Of a stretch of DNA of 64,000 bases, positions 19,654 to 29,393 are shown in pieces. The stretch lies in assembly GCF_004801295.1 (NCBI RefSeq), contig NZ_SSOC01000003.1:434001-498000 (forward strand). Reading direction: 5' to 3'. Both the position numbers and the translations under genes were made by a program. Within the stretch, counting starts at the first letter, position 1; each line of letters begins with the position of its first letter. Below the pieces are notes generated by a model. That model ran no database searches, was not told where the DNA came from, and worked only from the letters and a program-made list of their open reading frames with translations. This DNA comes from Pseudothauera nasutitermitis. GTDB lineage: Bacteria > Pseudomonadota > Gammaproteobacteria > Burkholderiales > Rhodocyclaceae.

Positions 19654-20178
19654 TCAGCGAATCTTCTTGATCGGCGCGATCACCATGATCATCTGACGCC
19701 CTTCCATCTTGGGCATCTGCTCGACCTGGCCATGCTCCACCAGATCGGCCTTGACTCTTTCCAGCTGGCGCAGACCGAACTCCTGGTGCGCCATCTCCCG
19801 GCCACGGAAGCGCAGGGTGACCTTGCACTTGTCGCCTTCTTCGAGGAACCGCTTCAGATTGCGCAGCTTGATCTGGTAGTCGTTCTCGTCGGTACCGGGA
19901 CGCAGCTTGACCTCCTTGACCTGCACCTGCTTCTGCTTCAGGCGGGCTTCGTGGGCCTTCTTCTGCTCCTGGTACTTGAACTTGCCGAAGTCCATGATCT
20001 TGCAGACCGGCGGCTTCGCCATCGGTGCAATCTCGACCAGATCCAGGCCGGCTTCCTCGGCGGCACCCAGGGCCGCGTTCAGGGACACGATGCCGAGCTG
20101 TTCGCCCTCTTCACCGACCAGCCGGACCTCAAGCGCGTTGATCTCCCCATTCACGCGCTGCTTCTTATCTTGAGCGAT
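19654..20178 (-). CDS. infC: Translation initiation factor IF-3, AUC start
   Basis: 174 residues when read from ATC 20178 ([20 protein letters not shown]). That codon lies just after GGAGAGGAACGAACC, a strong ribosome site, whereas the first conventional start (GTG, 20154) would cut eight residues of the conserved N-terminus. Rare starts of the AUU/AUC/AUA class are typical of infC and allow autorepression, because IF-3 itself rejects them. The N-domain carries [18 protein letters not shown] and the C-domain [13 protein letters not shown]. It lies 30 nt after thrS. Confidence 0.95.
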   Translation of the reverse strand: MAQDKKQRVNGEINALEVRLVGEEGEQLGIVSLNAALGAAEEAGLDLVEIAPMAKPPVCKIMDFGKFKYQEQKKAHEARLKQKQVQVKEVKLRPGTDENDYQIKLRNLKRFLEEGDKCKVTLRFRGREMAHQEFGLRQLERVKADLVEHGQVEQMPKMEGRQMIMVIAPIKKIR

Positions 20179-20208
20179 GGTTCGTTCCTCTCCAGAATTA
20201 CAAAAAAA

Positions 20209-22125
20209 TCAGACCGGGCCGGCTTTCGCTTCGATTTCGCGATGCCAGCGCCCGATCAACGTATCCAGGGACATTTGGCCAAGATCCTGGCCGCCCCGCG
20301 CACGAACCGCCACCTTGCCCTCGGCCTTCTCCTTCTCGCCGACGACCAGCAGATAGGGCAGCTTGTGCACGCTATGCTCGCGGATTTTATAGTTAATCTT
20401 TTCGTTGCGCAAATCGGCCTCGACGCGGAAACCGGCTTCGCGCAAGGTTTTTTCCACTTCGCGGGCGTACTCGGCCTGCCCTTCGGAAATGTTCAGCACC
20501 ACCGCATGGCGCGGCGCCAGCCACAGGGGCAGCGCACCAGCGTGGTGCTCGATGAGGATGCCGATGAAGCGTTCCAGCGAACCGAGGATGGCCCGGTGCA
20601 GCATCACCGGGTACTTCTTGGTGTTGTCCTCGGCGACGTATTCCGCCCCCAGGCGCACCGGCAGGTTGAAGTCCAGTTGCAGCGTGCCGCACTGCCACAC
20701 GCGGCCCAGGCAGTCCTTCAGCGAGAATTCGATCTTCGGGCCGTAGAAGGCGCCTTCGCCGGGCTGCAGATCGTAGGCCAGTTGTTGCGCATCCAGCGCG
20801 GCGGCCAGCGCAGCCTCGGCGGCGTCCCATTGCTCGTCGGTGCCGACGCGCTTGTCGGGGCGCGTGGACAGCTTGACCTGCACGTCCTCGAAGCCGAAGT
20901 CGCGATACACCTTCTGCAACAGGCGGATGAATTCGGCCGACTCCTCCTGCACCTGCCCTTCGGTACAGAAGATGTGCGCGTCGTCCTGCACGAAGTTGCG
21001 CACGCGCATGATGCCGTGCAGCGAGCCGGAGGGTTCGTTGCGGTGGCAGGAGCCGAACTCGGCCATGCGCAACGGCAGGTCGCGGTAGCTCTTCAGGCCC
21101 TGGTTGAAGATCTGGATGTGGCACGGGCAGTTCATCGGCTTGACCGCGTAGTCGTGCTTTTCCGACTGGGTGGTGAACATCAGGTCGGAATACATGCCCC
21201 AGTGGCCGGACTTCTCCCACAGCGAGCGGTCGACGATCTGCGGCGTCTTCACCTCCTGGTAGCCGTGCTGGTCGATGGTGCGGCGCAGGTACTGCTCGAC
21301 CTGCTGCCACAGCGTCCAGCCCTTGGCGTGCCAGAACACCATGCCGGGCGCCTCGTCCTGCAGGTGGAAGAGGTCCAGCTGGCGGCCAAGCTTGCGATGG
21401 TCGCGCTTCTCGGCCTCTTCCAGCATGTGCAGGTAGGCGTCCAGATCGTCCTTCTTCACCCAGGCCGTGCCGTAGATGCGTTGCAGCATCTCGTTCCTGG
21501 AGTCACCGCGCCAGTAGGCGCCGGCCACCTTCATCAGCTTGAACACCTTGAGCTTGGCCGTGGTCGGCACGTGCGGGCCGCGACACAGGTCGGTGAATTC
21601 GCCCTGGCGGTACAGCGAAACGTCCTCGGCACTGGGGATGGAGGCGATGATCTCGGCCTTGTAGTTCTCCCCCTGGCCCTTGAAGAATTCCACCGCCTCG
21701 TCGCGCGCCCACACCTCGCGCGACACGGGAATGTCGGCCTTGGCGAGCTCGGCCATGCGCTGCTCGATCTTTTGCAGATCCTCGGGCGTGAACGGGCGCT
21801 TGTAAGAGAAGTCGTAATAGAAGCCGTTGTCGATCACCGGGCCGATGGTCACCTGCGCTTCCGGGAACAGCTCCTTGACCGCATGCGCCAGCAGGTGGGC
21901 GGTGGAGTGGCGGATGATCTCCAGCCCTTCCGGGTTCTTGTCGGTGATGATGGCCAACTCGGCATCGGCTTCGATGCGATGGGACAGGTCGACCAGGCGG
22001 TCGCCCACCCGGCCGGCCAGCGCGGCCTTGGCCAGACCGGCACCGATGGAGGCGGCCACCTCGGCCACCGTGACCGGCTGTTCGAAACTGCGGACGGAGC
22101 CGTCCGGAAGCGTGATGTTCGGCAT
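20209..22125 (-). CDS. thrS: Threonyl-tRNA synthetase
   Basis: 638 residues. Starts at ATG 22125 after GAGGTTGAACG. Order: TGS domain (~1-60), editing domain with [16 protein letters not shown] (HxxxH), class II catalytic core with zinc-site Cys in [11 protein letters not shown], and C-terminal anticodon-binding domain ([15 protein letters not shown]). First gene of the thrS-infC-rpmI-rplT-pheST-ihfA translation cluster. Its leader (22126-22173) is short, with no T-box. Confidence 0.98.
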   Translation of the reverse strand: MPNITLPDGSVRSFEQPVTVAEVAASIGAGLAKAALAGRVGDRLVDLSHRIEADAELAIITDKNPEGLEIIRHSTAHLLAHAVKELFPEAQVTIGPVIDNGFYYDFSYKRPFTPEDLQKIEQRMAELAKADIPVSREVWARDEAVEFFKGQGENYKAEIIASIPSAEDVSLYRQGEFTDLCRGPHVPTTAKLKVFKLMKVAGAYWRGDSRNEMLQRIYGTAWVKKDDLDAYLHMLEEAEKRDHRKLGRQLDLFHLQDEAPGMVFWHAKGWTLWQQVEQYLRRTIDQHGYQEVKTPQIVDRSLWEKSGHWGMYSDLMFTTQSEKHDYAVKPMNCPCHIQIFNQGLKSYRDLPLRMAEFGSCHRNEPSGSLHGIMRVRNFVQDDAHIFCTEGQVQEESAEFIRLLQKVYRDFGFEDVQVKLSTRPDKRVGTDEQWDAAEAALAAALDAQQLAYDLQPGEGAFYGPKIEFSLKDCLGRVWQCGTLQLDFNLPVRLGAEYVAEDNTKKYPVMLHRAILGSLERFIGILIEHHAGALPLWLAPRHAVVLNISEGQAEYAREVEKTLREAGFRVEADLRNEKINYKIREHSVHKLPYLLVVGEKEKAEGKVAVRARGGQDLGQMSLDTLIGRWHREIEAKAGPV

Positions 22126-22173
22126 CGTTCAACCTCGGTCTGACCCCGCGGCAGTGGGGTCGTACAGACGAAA

Positions 22174-22200
22174 AAAAAGTGCGGTCGAGCCGCACTTTTT
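22174..22200 (-). terminator. Intrinsic terminator after tRNA-Val
   Basis: Stem AAAAAGTGCGG/CCGCACTTTTT, 5-nt loop, followed on the minus strand by eight T. It separates tRNA-Val from thrS. Confidence 0.9.
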
Positions 22201-22287
22201 CTTGGAGCACTTACACAGCGGGACCCGACTGAAGGATTCAGGACTCGGTAGTGCAAGTTCGGAACATGATCGCCGGCTCCAGATGTC

Positions 22288-22364
22288 TGGTAGGCGCGAT
22301 TGGATTCGAACCAACGACCCCCACCATGTCAAGGTGGTGCTCTAACCAACTGAGCTACGCGCCT
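22288..22364 (-). tRNA. tRNA-Val (anticodon GAC)
   Basis: 77 nt with encoded CCA. Acceptor AGGCGCG/CGCGCCT, anticodon stem CCACC/GGTGG, loop TTGACAT (anticodon GAC), T-loop TTCGAAT. Confidence 0.97.
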
Positions 22365-22378
22365 GCTAAGAGCCGCGC

Positions 22379-22406
22379 ATTATATACGTTCGCGCTCTAC
22401 TGTAAA
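22379..22406 (-). promoter_or_regulatory. Promoter of tRNA-Val
   Basis: Minus-strand TTTACA (22406-22401), 16-nt spacer, perfect TATAAT (22384-22379), 14 nt before the mature 5' end. The -35 element lies just outside the end of the preceding exonuclease gene. Confidence 0.8.
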
Positions 22407-22414
22407 GGGTTTTC

Positions 22415-23215
22415 TCAGCCCGCCGTGCTTTCCGGCCAGGCTTCCAGATACTGCCGCCAGTGCGGTGCGTCGAGACGCGCGAGGGACTCGCGCACCAGCG
22501 CCACTTCGGCCGCCCAGGCGGTGGCGTCGAGATGGCCGCGCATGCGCTGGAAGCCCAGATAGACCAAGTAGGTATTGACCACGTCGGTTTCGCAGTAGTC
22601 GCGGATTTCCGCCGCCCGGCCCTCCTGCCAGGCCTGCCACACCGCGCCGCCGTCCATGCCGAGCTTGCCCGGATAACCCATCAGCTTGGCCATGTCGTCA
22701 AGCGGCGCGTTGGCGCGCGCCTGGTACAGCGCCAGCAGATCCATCAGATCGAGATGGCGCTGATGGTAGCGGCTGATGTAGTTGTTCCATTTGAAGTCAC
22801 GCGAATCGCCGTAGTCGCCGTCGCCGGTATCCCAGTAGCGCGGCGCGCTGACGCCGTGGATCAATCCGCGGTAATGCAGCACCGGCAGGTCGAAGCCGCC
22901 GCCGTTCCACGACACCAGTTGCGGGGTGTAGCGCTCGATGCCGTCGAAGAAGCGCTGGATGATCTGCGCCTCACCCGCATCCGGCTCCGACAGCGAGAAC
23001 ACACGGAACTGCGCCTGATCGCGCAACACGCAGGAAATGGTGACCACGCGGTGCAGATGGTGCTGCAGGAAGTCGCCGCCGCTGGCGGCACGGCGCTGCT
23101 GGAAGGCGAACTCGGCGACTTCGTAGTCCGTCAGTTCGTCGGGCAGCGCGTTGAGCGCGCGCACGCCGGCGACATCGGGAATCGTCTCGATATCGAAAAC
23201 CAGGACCGGGCTCAC
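22415..23215 (-). CDS. PolB-related 3'-5' exonuclease
   Basis: 266 residues from GTG 23215, which overlaps the ydbL stop as GTGA; the same frame stays open to 23677 but that part is antisense-like and overlaps ydbL. DEDD exonuclease motifs are visible: FDIETIPD (D8, E10), WNGGGFDLPVL and YCETDVVNTY. It matches the stand-alone exonuclease family related to the PolB proofreading domain (PF10108 type). Substrate unknown. Last gene of ydbH-ynbE-ydbL-exo, translationally coupled to ydbL. Confidence 0.88.
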   Translation of the reverse strand: MSPVLVFDIETIPDVAGVRALNALPDELTDYEVAEFAFQQRRAASGGDFLQHHLHRVVTISCVLRDQAQFRVFSLSEPDAGEAQIIQRFFDGIERYTPQLVSWNGGGFDLPVLHYRGLIHGVSAPRYWDTGDGDYGDSRDFKWNNYISRYHQRHLDLMDLLALYQARANAPLDDMAKLMGYPGKLGMDGGAVWQAWQEGRAAEIRDYCETDVVNTYLVYLGFQRMRGHLDATAWAAEVALVRESLARLDAPHWRQYLEAWPESTAG

Positions 23216-23634
23216 TTCTGCACCCAGCCTCCCGCGCCCTGCACCCACCAGCCCTTCTGCGCGCGGTCGATCCAACGCTGGGCGAAGGTGGCGCGCACGT
23301 CGGCTTCCCATTCCGGGCGGCCGTTGGCGCGCGCGATTTCGCGGTAGAGCGCCGCGCGATCGGCATTTTCGGCGGAAACCAGCGCGTTGATCTGGCCGCG
23401 CTGCGCCAGTGGCACGCTGGAGGCATCGCGCAGGGCGACAGTGCCGTCGCGCGCCAGGCCCAGCGCGCCGCTGGCGTACAGGGGCGCGAGTTGCGCGTGG
23501 CGCTGCTGCATGGATTTCTGCAAGGCGCTGATCGCCGGGGTGTTGATTTCCAGGTTGTTCTGCGCGGCCGCATGGCCGGCCAGGGAGAACAACAGCGCGG
23601 CGAGCAGGACGCGCAAGCGGCTCACGAGCTTCAT
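23212..23634 (-). CDS. ydbL: YdbL-family periplasmic protein (DUF1318)
   Basis: 140 residues with signal peptide VLLAALLFSLAGHAAAQ. The mature part has the DUF1318 pattern: LKKSMQQRHAQL-like helix, YASGALGLARDGTVALRD and ENADRAALYREIARANG. In E. coli YdbL modulates the YdbH-YnbE complex, preventing uncontrolled YnbE multimers. Start overlaps ynbE by ATGA, end overlaps the exonuclease by GTGA. Confidence 0.88.
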   Translation of the reverse strand: MKLVSRLRVLLAALLFSLAGHAAAQNNLEINTPAISALQKSMQQRHAQLAPLYASGALGLARDGTVALRDASSVPLAQRGQINALVSAENADRAALYREIARANGRPEWEADVRATFAQRWIDRAQKGWWVQGAGGWVQK

Positions 23635-23816
23635 TGGGCGGCTCCTTCGGGGCGGGCGGGCTGGCCGGCGTTGTCACGCAGTTGCCAGACTTCGTCGATG
23701 ATGCGGTCGGCTGCCTTTTCGGCCGCGGCCGCCGGAAAGTAGATGTTGATGGTCACGCAGGCGCTGGTGATGGCCAGCAGCATGGCGCACAGGGCAAGGC
23801 GCGGAGCGGAATGCAT
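23631..23816 (-). CDS. ynbE: YnbE-type small outer-membrane lipoprotein
   Basis: 61 residues from ATG 23816. Signal peptide with lipobox TSAC (MLLAITSACVTINIYFPAAA). The short VTINIYFPAAAAEKAADRIIDEVW is characteristic of YnbE. YnbE stacks with YdbH by beta-strand addition to form the bridge to the outer membrane. It lies 47 nt after ydbH and overlaps ydbL. Confidence 0.88.
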   Translation of the reverse strand: MHSAPRLALCAMLLAITSACVTINIYFPAAAAEKAADRIIDEVWQLRDNAGQPARPEGAAQ

Positions 23817-23863
23817 GGGGAAACCCTCTTTGCGACAGCGGTGAGGCGGGATGCGCCCACCGC

Positions 23864-25894
23864 CTAGCGGACGACCGGCGAGGCGTTGGATTCGGTGACG
23901 CGCTGCAGGCGGTCGACCAGTTCGAACCAATCCACGCGGCGATTGTAGCCGATGACATTGAGCGCCGGGATGCCGCCGCCGCGCACCAGCGCATAGCCGC
24001 CACCCGCCCCGCCGGCGCCCTCCAGGCCGCCCATGAGGCATACGCCGTCGCGCAGCACGCAGGAGATGCCGATTTCACGATAACCGAAGGATTCGAAGAA
24101 CCCCAGCAGACTGCGCTGGATGGCCGCGACCGCCCCGGCTCCGCCCAGCGCGCCGATGTTCTGTACCGCCCGCTGGCTGATGCGGCGGGGGTAGCGCCCC
24201 GGGCTGCTGGCCACCCGCGCGTCGAAGCGCACCGGCTTCCAGCGCGCCAGCTCCAGCCCGCGCAGGCCCACATCCACCTGCCCGCTGATGCTGCCGAAGG
24301 AAAAGGTATCGGTGAGCTGGGCCAGATCCAGGTTGCGCGCATCGATGTCGGCATACAGGTGGGAAGCCACGCCGAAGGGTTCCAGCACGCGCAGTTCGGT
24401 GGCCTGCAGATAGCCGCCGAACACCGAGATCACCAGCGCGCCATCCAGCACGATCTCGCCGGGAGACACCTGCATGCCGGGCAGCGACGCGGACAGCACG
24501 CCCGCCATGGGCGGCAGACCGACCGCTTCGGTGAGCAAGGGCATGGAGATCGGCTCGACCACCGCGCCGCCGCTGCCATGCCAGCCGTCCGCGCCGTGCC
24601 GCAGGTGCAAGTCGTCGAACACCAGCGCGCCATCGAGCAGCGGAATCCGCACGCGTTCGACCGCCACCTGCGGACCATGCAGCCGGGCATGCAGGTCGAA
24701 GGCGCCGAGCGCCAGCTTCTGCCAGCGCCCGCCGCCCACGCTCAGCACGGCTTCGGTCGCCTGCTCCGCCCGCCAGGGCAATGCGCCGTCCACCGGGCCG
24801 AAAGCCAGTTCTCCACCCTCCAGGCCGATGCCGGCCTGCTCGAAGGCGGCGTCCAGTTCGGCCAGCCTGCCGTCCTCCACCCGCAGCCCCGCGCTGACGT
24901 GGCCGGCGAAACGCAGGCCCTCGGCCTGCGCGGGGGCCAGCAGCGGCGCCAGATAACGCGGCCCGACGACCGCCAGGTCGGCACGCGCGATGCCGAATCC
25001 GCCGCTGTGCAGCCGCCCCGCCGCCAGATCGTATTCGCCCTGCCCGGCCACGCGTTCCACCCCGTCGAGTTCCAGCGTGGCCTCGTCGATGCGCAGGCGT
25101 TCGCCGGCCAGGCGGCCGCGCAGTTGCGCGCGCGGCCCCGCGGTCAGGTACAGCGGATGCAGATAGGCTTCGCCGGCCGACCACTCCAGCGCGGCCTGCC
25201 AGTCCCAGCCGCCAGCGCGCCCATCGACCTGCCCATGCAGGCGCAACGCAATGCCCTCGGCCGCCTGCAGGCCGTCCGTGCTGGAAAAGCCGCCCTCTCG
25301 CCAGTTCAGATCGAAGCGGCTGCGGCCGGCCGCCCGCGCGCCACGGTGTTCGACCTGCCCGTCGATCCGTCCGGCGGGCTGCCAGCCGGCCAGCAGCGGC
25401 GCCAGCGCCCCCAGGCGGGCCACCTCGACGCCGCGCAGTTCGGCACGCAGCACCCCGTCTGCCGCTGCGTTCAGCCGAAGCGCCTCCCCATCCCCGAGCT
25501 CGAGACGCAGGGTGCCACTGCGCGCGGCCAGCCGGGCATCCAGTTCCACCGCGACGCCGGACAGCCCGGCCACGTCGAGCCGCCCGCCGGCGCACTGCAG
25601 CTGATCGGCGTCGAGCCGAAAGCGCGGGCACTGCAGACGCAGCCCCTCGATGCGCCGCCCGCCTGCTTCCAGCGCGCCGATGCGCAGGCGTGCCGCAGCA
25701 CCGCCCTCTTCCAGGGTCAGTTCGAGATCGTGGACAACGAAGGCAGGATGTTCGAGGCGTTCGAAATCCAGCACCAGCGCGCGCGCCGCCGCCCCGCCGG
25801 CGGCGGACAGCAGTGCGAGCGCCGCCAGGCAGCAGGCAACGAAGCGGAAGAAATCAGGCCGGGAAGACGCCGGTGGACAGGTAGCGGTCGCCAC
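23864..25894 (-). CDS. ydbH: YdbH-family AsmA-like intermembrane phospholipid transport protein
   Basis: 676 residues. GTG 25894 is the only start codon ahead of the signal anchor (FFRFVACCLAALALLSAAGG); it overlaps cysM by 41 nt. The long beta-rich periplasmic body resembles the beta-taco groove of YdbH/TamB/YhdP, which moves phospholipids to the outer membrane. The C-terminal portion (LYADIDARNLDLAQLTDTFS, then GSISGQVDVGLRGLEL) matches the conserved YdbH end. Encoded with its partners ynbE and ydbL. Alternative older label: dicarboxylate transport domain protein. Confidence 0.85.
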   Translation of the reverse strand: MATATCPPASSRPDFFRFVACCLAALALLSAAGGAAARALVLDFERLEHPAFVVHDLELTLEEGGAAARLRIGALEAGGRRIEGLRLQCPRFRLDADQLQCAGGRLDVAGLSGVAVELDARLAARSGTLRLELGDGEALRLNAAADGVLRAELRGVEVARLGALAPLLAGWQPAGRIDGQVEHRGARAAGRSRFDLNWREGGFSSTDGLQAAEGIALRLHGQVDGRAGGWDWQAALEWSAGEAYLHPLYLTAGPRAQLRGRLAGERLRIDEATLELDGVERVAGQGEYDLAAGRLHSGGFGIARADLAVVGPRYLAPLLAPAQAEGLRFAGHVSAGLRVEDGRLAELDAAFEQAGIGLEGGELAFGPVDGALPWRAEQATEAVLSVGGGRWQKLALGAFDLHARLHGPQVAVERVRIPLLDGALVFDDLHLRHGADGWHGSGGAVVEPISMPLLTEAVGLPPMAGVLSASLPGMQVSPGEIVLDGALVISVFGGYLQATELRVLEPFGVASHLYADIDARNLDLAQLTDTFSFGSISGQVDVGLRGLELARWKPVRFDARVASSPGRYPRRISQRAVQNIGALGGAGAVAAIQRSLLGFFESFGYREIGISCVLRDGVCLMGGLEGAGGAGGGYALVRGGGIPALNVIGYNRRVDWFELVDRLQRVTESNASPVVR

Positions 25895-26744
25895 GGTCGC
25901 AGACGATGGAGACGATCACCGCGTTTTCGAGCCCGGCGGCCAGGCGCAGGGCCACCTGCATGGCGCCGCCGGAGGAAATACCGGCGAAGATGCCCTCCTC
26001 GCGCGCCAGCCTGCGGGTCATTTCCTCGGCATCGGCCTGGCTGACGTACTCCAGCCGGTCCACCCAGGTCTTGTCGTAGATCTTCGGCAGGTAGGCTTCC
26101 GGCCATTTGCGGATGCCGGGAATCTGCGAGCCTTCTTCCGGCTGGCAGCCGACGATGCACACCTCCGGGTTGCGCGACTTGAGGTAGCGCGAGGTCCCCA
26201 TGATGGTGCCCGTGGTGCCCATGCTGCTGACGAAATGGGTGATGGTGCCGCCGGTCTGTTCCCACAGCTCCGGCCCGGTGCCCTCGAAGTGGGCGAGCGG
26301 ATTGTCGGCATTGGCGAACTGGTCGAGGATGATGCCCTTGCCCTCGTCGCGCAACTGCTCGGCCACGTCGCGCGCCATTTCCATGCCGCCTTCCTTGGGC
26401 GTGAGCACCAGCTCGGCACCGAAGGCCCGCATGGTCTGGCGGCGCTCGACGCTCTGGTTTTCCGGCATCACCAGGATCATGTGGTAACCGCGCATGGCCG
26501 CAGCCATCGCCAGCGCGATGCCGGTGTTGCCACTGGTCGCCTCGATCAGCGTGTCGCCGGAGCGGATGTCGCCGCGCGCCTCGGCATGCACGATCATCGA
26601 CAGGGCCGGGCGATCCTTCACCGAACCGGCCGGATTGTTGCCCTCAAGCTTCGCCAGGATCACGTTGCCACGCCCGGCGGTGATGCGCTTGAGGCGCACC
26701 AGCGGGGTATGGCCGACGTAATCTTCGAGGGTCTTGTATTCCAT
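25854..26744 (-). CDS. cysM: Cysteine synthase B (O-acetylserine sulfhydrylase)
   Basis: 296-residue PLP enzyme making cysteine from O-acetylserine and sulfide or thiosulfate. PLP lysine is K43 in NNPAGSVKDRPA; the phosphate loop is EATSGNTGIAL. ILVMPENQSVERRQTMRAFGAEL is typical of CysM. The start ATG 26744 lacks a clear ribosome site. Its 3' end overlaps ydbH by 41 nt. Confidence 0.95.
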   Translation of the reverse strand: MEYKTLEDYVGHTPLVRLKRITAGRGNVILAKLEGNNPAGSVKDRPALSMIVHAEARGDIRSGDTLIEATSGNTGIALAMAAAMRGYHMILVMPENQSVERRQTMRAFGAELVLTPKEGGMEMARDVAEQLRDEGKGIILDQFANADNPLAHFEGTGPELWEQTGGTITHFVSSMGTTGTIMGTSRYLKSRNPEVCIVGCQPEEGSQIPGIRKWPEAYLPKIYDKTWVDRLEYVSQADAEEMTRRLAREEGIFAGISSGGAMQVALRLAAGLENAVIVSIVCDRGDRYLSTGVFPA

Positions 26745-26806
26745 TGGGGGCGTCCGTTGTTCGGGAATTCCGGGATGGTAACCCGAGCAAGGGACGCACG
26801 CGAGGC

Positions 26807-28126
26807 TCAGCGCCCGATGCCGTGATACTCCAGGCCATGTCGGCGCACCACGGCGGGCTCGTACATGTTGCGGCCATCAAACACGATACGCTCCCGCAGT
26901 TGCCTGCCCATGCGGGCGAAATCCGGACTACGGAACTCTTTCCATTCGGTCACGACGATCAGCGCGTCGGCATCCGCCAGGGCATCCATCGGCTGGCTCG
27001 CATACTTCAGCCCCTGCCTGCTCCCTAGCAACCGGCGTGCTTCCTCCATTGCCACGGGATCGTAAGCAACCACACTCGCCCCACGCGCCAGCAGCGCGTC
27101 GATCACTACCCGACTGGGTGCCGCACGCATGTCGTCAGTGTTCGGCTTGAACGCAAGTCCCCACAGCGCGAAACAGCGGCCGTGCAGATTTTCACCCATG
27201 CGCAGGACAATTTTGTCGATCAGACGCTGCTTCTGCCGCTCATTGACCAGCTCCACGGCACGCAGCAAGGGAAGCTCATGCCCCTGCTGGTTCGCGGTAT
27301 GCAGCAAGGCTTTCACATCCTTTGGAAAACATGATCCACCATAGCCACAGCCGGCATAAAGGAAATGCCAGCCAATCCGGGGATCGGAGCCAATTCCCTG
27401 ACGCACCAGCTCTATGTCCGCCCCCAGATCCTCGGCCAGATTGGCAAGTTCGTTCATGAAGCTGATACGCGTAGCCAGCATCGCGTTAGCCGCGTACTTG
27501 GTCAGTTCTGCACTGCGCACATCCATCACCAGCAGGCGCTGGTGATTGCGCTGAAAGGGCGCATATAGTTCCCGTAGATAATCGACCGCACGCGTATCGT
27601 CCGCACCAACGATGATACGGTCGGGGCGCATGAAATCTTCCACTGCCGCCCCTTCCTTCAGGAACTCTGGGTTGGAAACCACGCTGTACGCCAGATCCAC
27701 GCCACGCGCGGCCATCTCCTCCGCGATCACCTCGCGCACCCGGTCGGCCGTTCCCACTGGCACCGTCGACTTGTCGGCCACGACCCGGTAGCCATCCATG
27801 TAGCGCCCGATGCCACGCGCTGCGGCCAGCACATGGCGCAGATCCGCAGAACCATTTTCGTCCGGCGGCGTGCCGACCGCGATGAATTGCACGTCGCCAT
27901 GCAAAGCGGCAAGGCGCTCATCCGTAGTGAAACGCAGGCGACCAGCCTGCACATTGCGCCGGACAATCTCCAGCAGGCCCGGCTCATGAATCGGTATGCC
28001 GCCGTCCAGGAGAATACGAATCCGCCCCGCATCGACATCCAGGCAAACAACATCGTTACCGACATCTGCCAGACACGCTGCGCTGACCAGGCCAACATAG
28101 CCTGCCCCCACAACCGAAACCTTCAT
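26807..28126 (-). CDS. ugd: UDP-glucose 6-dehydrogenase
   Basis: 439 residues. Oxidises UDP-glucose to UDP-glucuronate for polysaccharide or LPS modification. NAD-binding motif [16 protein letters not shown] at the N-terminus; catalytic C266 in [10 protein letters not shown]; substrate lysine in [15 protein letters not shown] region. Start ATG 28126 after GGGAAAGCGCC. Base composition is lower in GC (about 50-60% in sampled 60-base rows versus about 70% in neighbours), with AT-rich flanks, so it may be a later acquisition. Confidence 0.95.
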   Translation of the reverse strand: MKVSVVGAGYVGLVSAACLADVGNDVVCLDVDAGRIRILLDGGIPIHEPGLLEIVRRNVQAGRLRFTTDERLAALHGDVQFIAVGTPPDENGSADLRHVLAAARGIGRYMDGYRVVADKSTVPVGTADRVREVIAEEMAARGVDLAYSVVSNPEFLKEGAAVEDFMRPDRIIVGADDTRAVDYLRELYAPFQRNHQRLLVMDVRSAELTKYAANAMLATRISFMNELANLAEDLGADIELVRQGIGSDPRIGWHFLYAGCGYGGSCFPKDVKALLHTANQQGHELPLLRAVELVNERQKQRLIDKIVLRMGENLHGRCFALWGLAFKPNTDDMRAAPSRVVIDALLARGASVVAYDPVAMEEARRLLGSRQGLKYASQPMDALADADALIVVTEWKEFRSPDFARMGRQLRERIVFDGRNMYEPAVVRRHGLEYHGIGR

Positions 28127-28213
28127 GGCGCTTTCCCGTGGTTACGAATCGACGATGGATTCGAACCTAACCATGTCCGGTTACAGCCATATGGCGGCAA
28201 ACCACCTGCTCAT

Positions 28214-29389
28214 TCAGGGAGCAAGATCGAATTCCTCGGTACGTCGGGGCGGATAGGTTTCCCAGCCGCCGCAGGCCGGGCAGCGCCAGTGGAACTGGCG
28301 GGCCTTGAAACCGCAGGCGTCGCAGCGGTAGCGCGCGACCTTGCGGGTATGTCCGTGGATGAGCTGGCGGACCAGCTCGATGTCGCCGCGCTGCTCGGCC
28401 GGCGCGGAGATCAGCGCGGCCTCCAGCAGCTTGTCCAGGCCCAGCAGCGTGGGGTTGCGGCGCAGTTCCTCGCGCACGAGGTCGTAGGCCGGACGCGCGC
28501 CGCGCGAATCGAGTTCCCATTGGAACACTTCGTCGAGCAGATCCAGTGAGGCGTGGCGCTCCAGCCAGGAGCGCAGCAGGACATGCCCCTGCTCGACCCG
28601 CCCCAGGCGGCGGTAGGCCTCCATGATGCGCTCGGCGACCAGCGCCAGATACACCGGATTCTGGTTCTCGATGCGCTTCCAGGCCTCCAGCGCCGCTTCG
28701 TCCTCACCCTCGGCGGCCAGCACGTCGCCCAGGATCAGGCTGGCGCGCACGCAGCGCGGATTGAGCGCATGCGCCGCATCGACCTGCGCGCGCGCCTCTT
28801 CCAGGCGCGAATCGGCCAACGCGGCGGTGGCCAGTTCACAGTGGAAATTGGCCACCTCGGTACGCCACAGCACGCTCTCGTGATCCGGCAGGGCACGGGC
28901 GATGTCGATGGCCTTGGCCCAGTCCTTCTCCTGCTGGTAGATCTCCAGCAGATAGCGCAGCGCCAGGTCGTTGAGCCGCGTTCCGCGCAGTTTGACGAAT
29001 ACCGATTCGGCGCGGTCGAGTAGGCCGGCCTTGAGGAAATCCTGGCCCAGCTCGCCCAGCGCCTGCAGGCGCTGATCCTCGGAGAGATCCTCGCGATCCA
29101 CCAGATTCTGGTGCATGCGGATCGCGCGGTCGGTCTCTCCCCGGCGCCGGAACAGGCTGCCGAGGGCGAAGTGCAGTTCGATGGTGTGCGGGTCGATCTT
29201 GACCGCTTCGATGAAGGCATCGATGGCCTTGTCCTGCTGTTCGTTGAGCAGGAAATTCAGGCCGCTCAGATAGGAGCGTGGCAGGGCGCGCGATTCATGC
29301 ACGACCTGCTTGATGTCGATGCGCGCAGCCAGCCAGCCGAGCGCGAAGAACAGCGGCAGGGCGAGCAACCACCAGAATTCGATTTCCAT
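28214..29389 (-). CDS. lapB: LPS assembly regulatory protein LapB (YciM)
   Basis: 391 residues from ATG 29389. N-terminal membrane anchor (WWLLALPLFFALGWLAARID), a series of TPR helices through about residue 330, and a C-terminal rubredoxin-like zinc domain (YRCDACGF and RCPACGGW) essential in E. coli. LapB adapts FtsH to degrade LpxC, setting LPS synthesis. Preceded by lapA with a 4-nt gap. Confidence 0.94.
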   Translation of the reverse strand: MEIEFWWLLALPLFFALGWLAARIDIKQVVHESRALPRSYLSGLNFLLNEQQDKAIDAFIEAVKIDPHTIELHFALGSLFRRRGETDRAIRMHQNLVDREDLSEDQRLQALGELGQDFLKAGLLDRAESVFVKLRGTRLNDLALRYLLEIYQQEKDWAKAIDIARALPDHESVLWRTEVANFHCELATAALADSRLEEARAQVDAAHALNPRCVRASLILGDVLAAEGEDEAALEAWKRIENQNPVYLALVAERIMEAYRRLGRVEQGHVLLRSWLERHASLDLLDEVFQWELDSRGARPAYDLVREELRRNPTLLGLDKLLEAALISAPAEQRGDIELVRQLIHGHTRKVARYRCDACGFKARQFHWRCPACGGWETYPPRRTEEFDLAP

Positions 29390-29393
29390 GTGC

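Noticed and set aside
22126..22173. T-box or riboswitch in the thrS leader
   Set aside because: Leader too short, and no specifier stem or T-box sequence.
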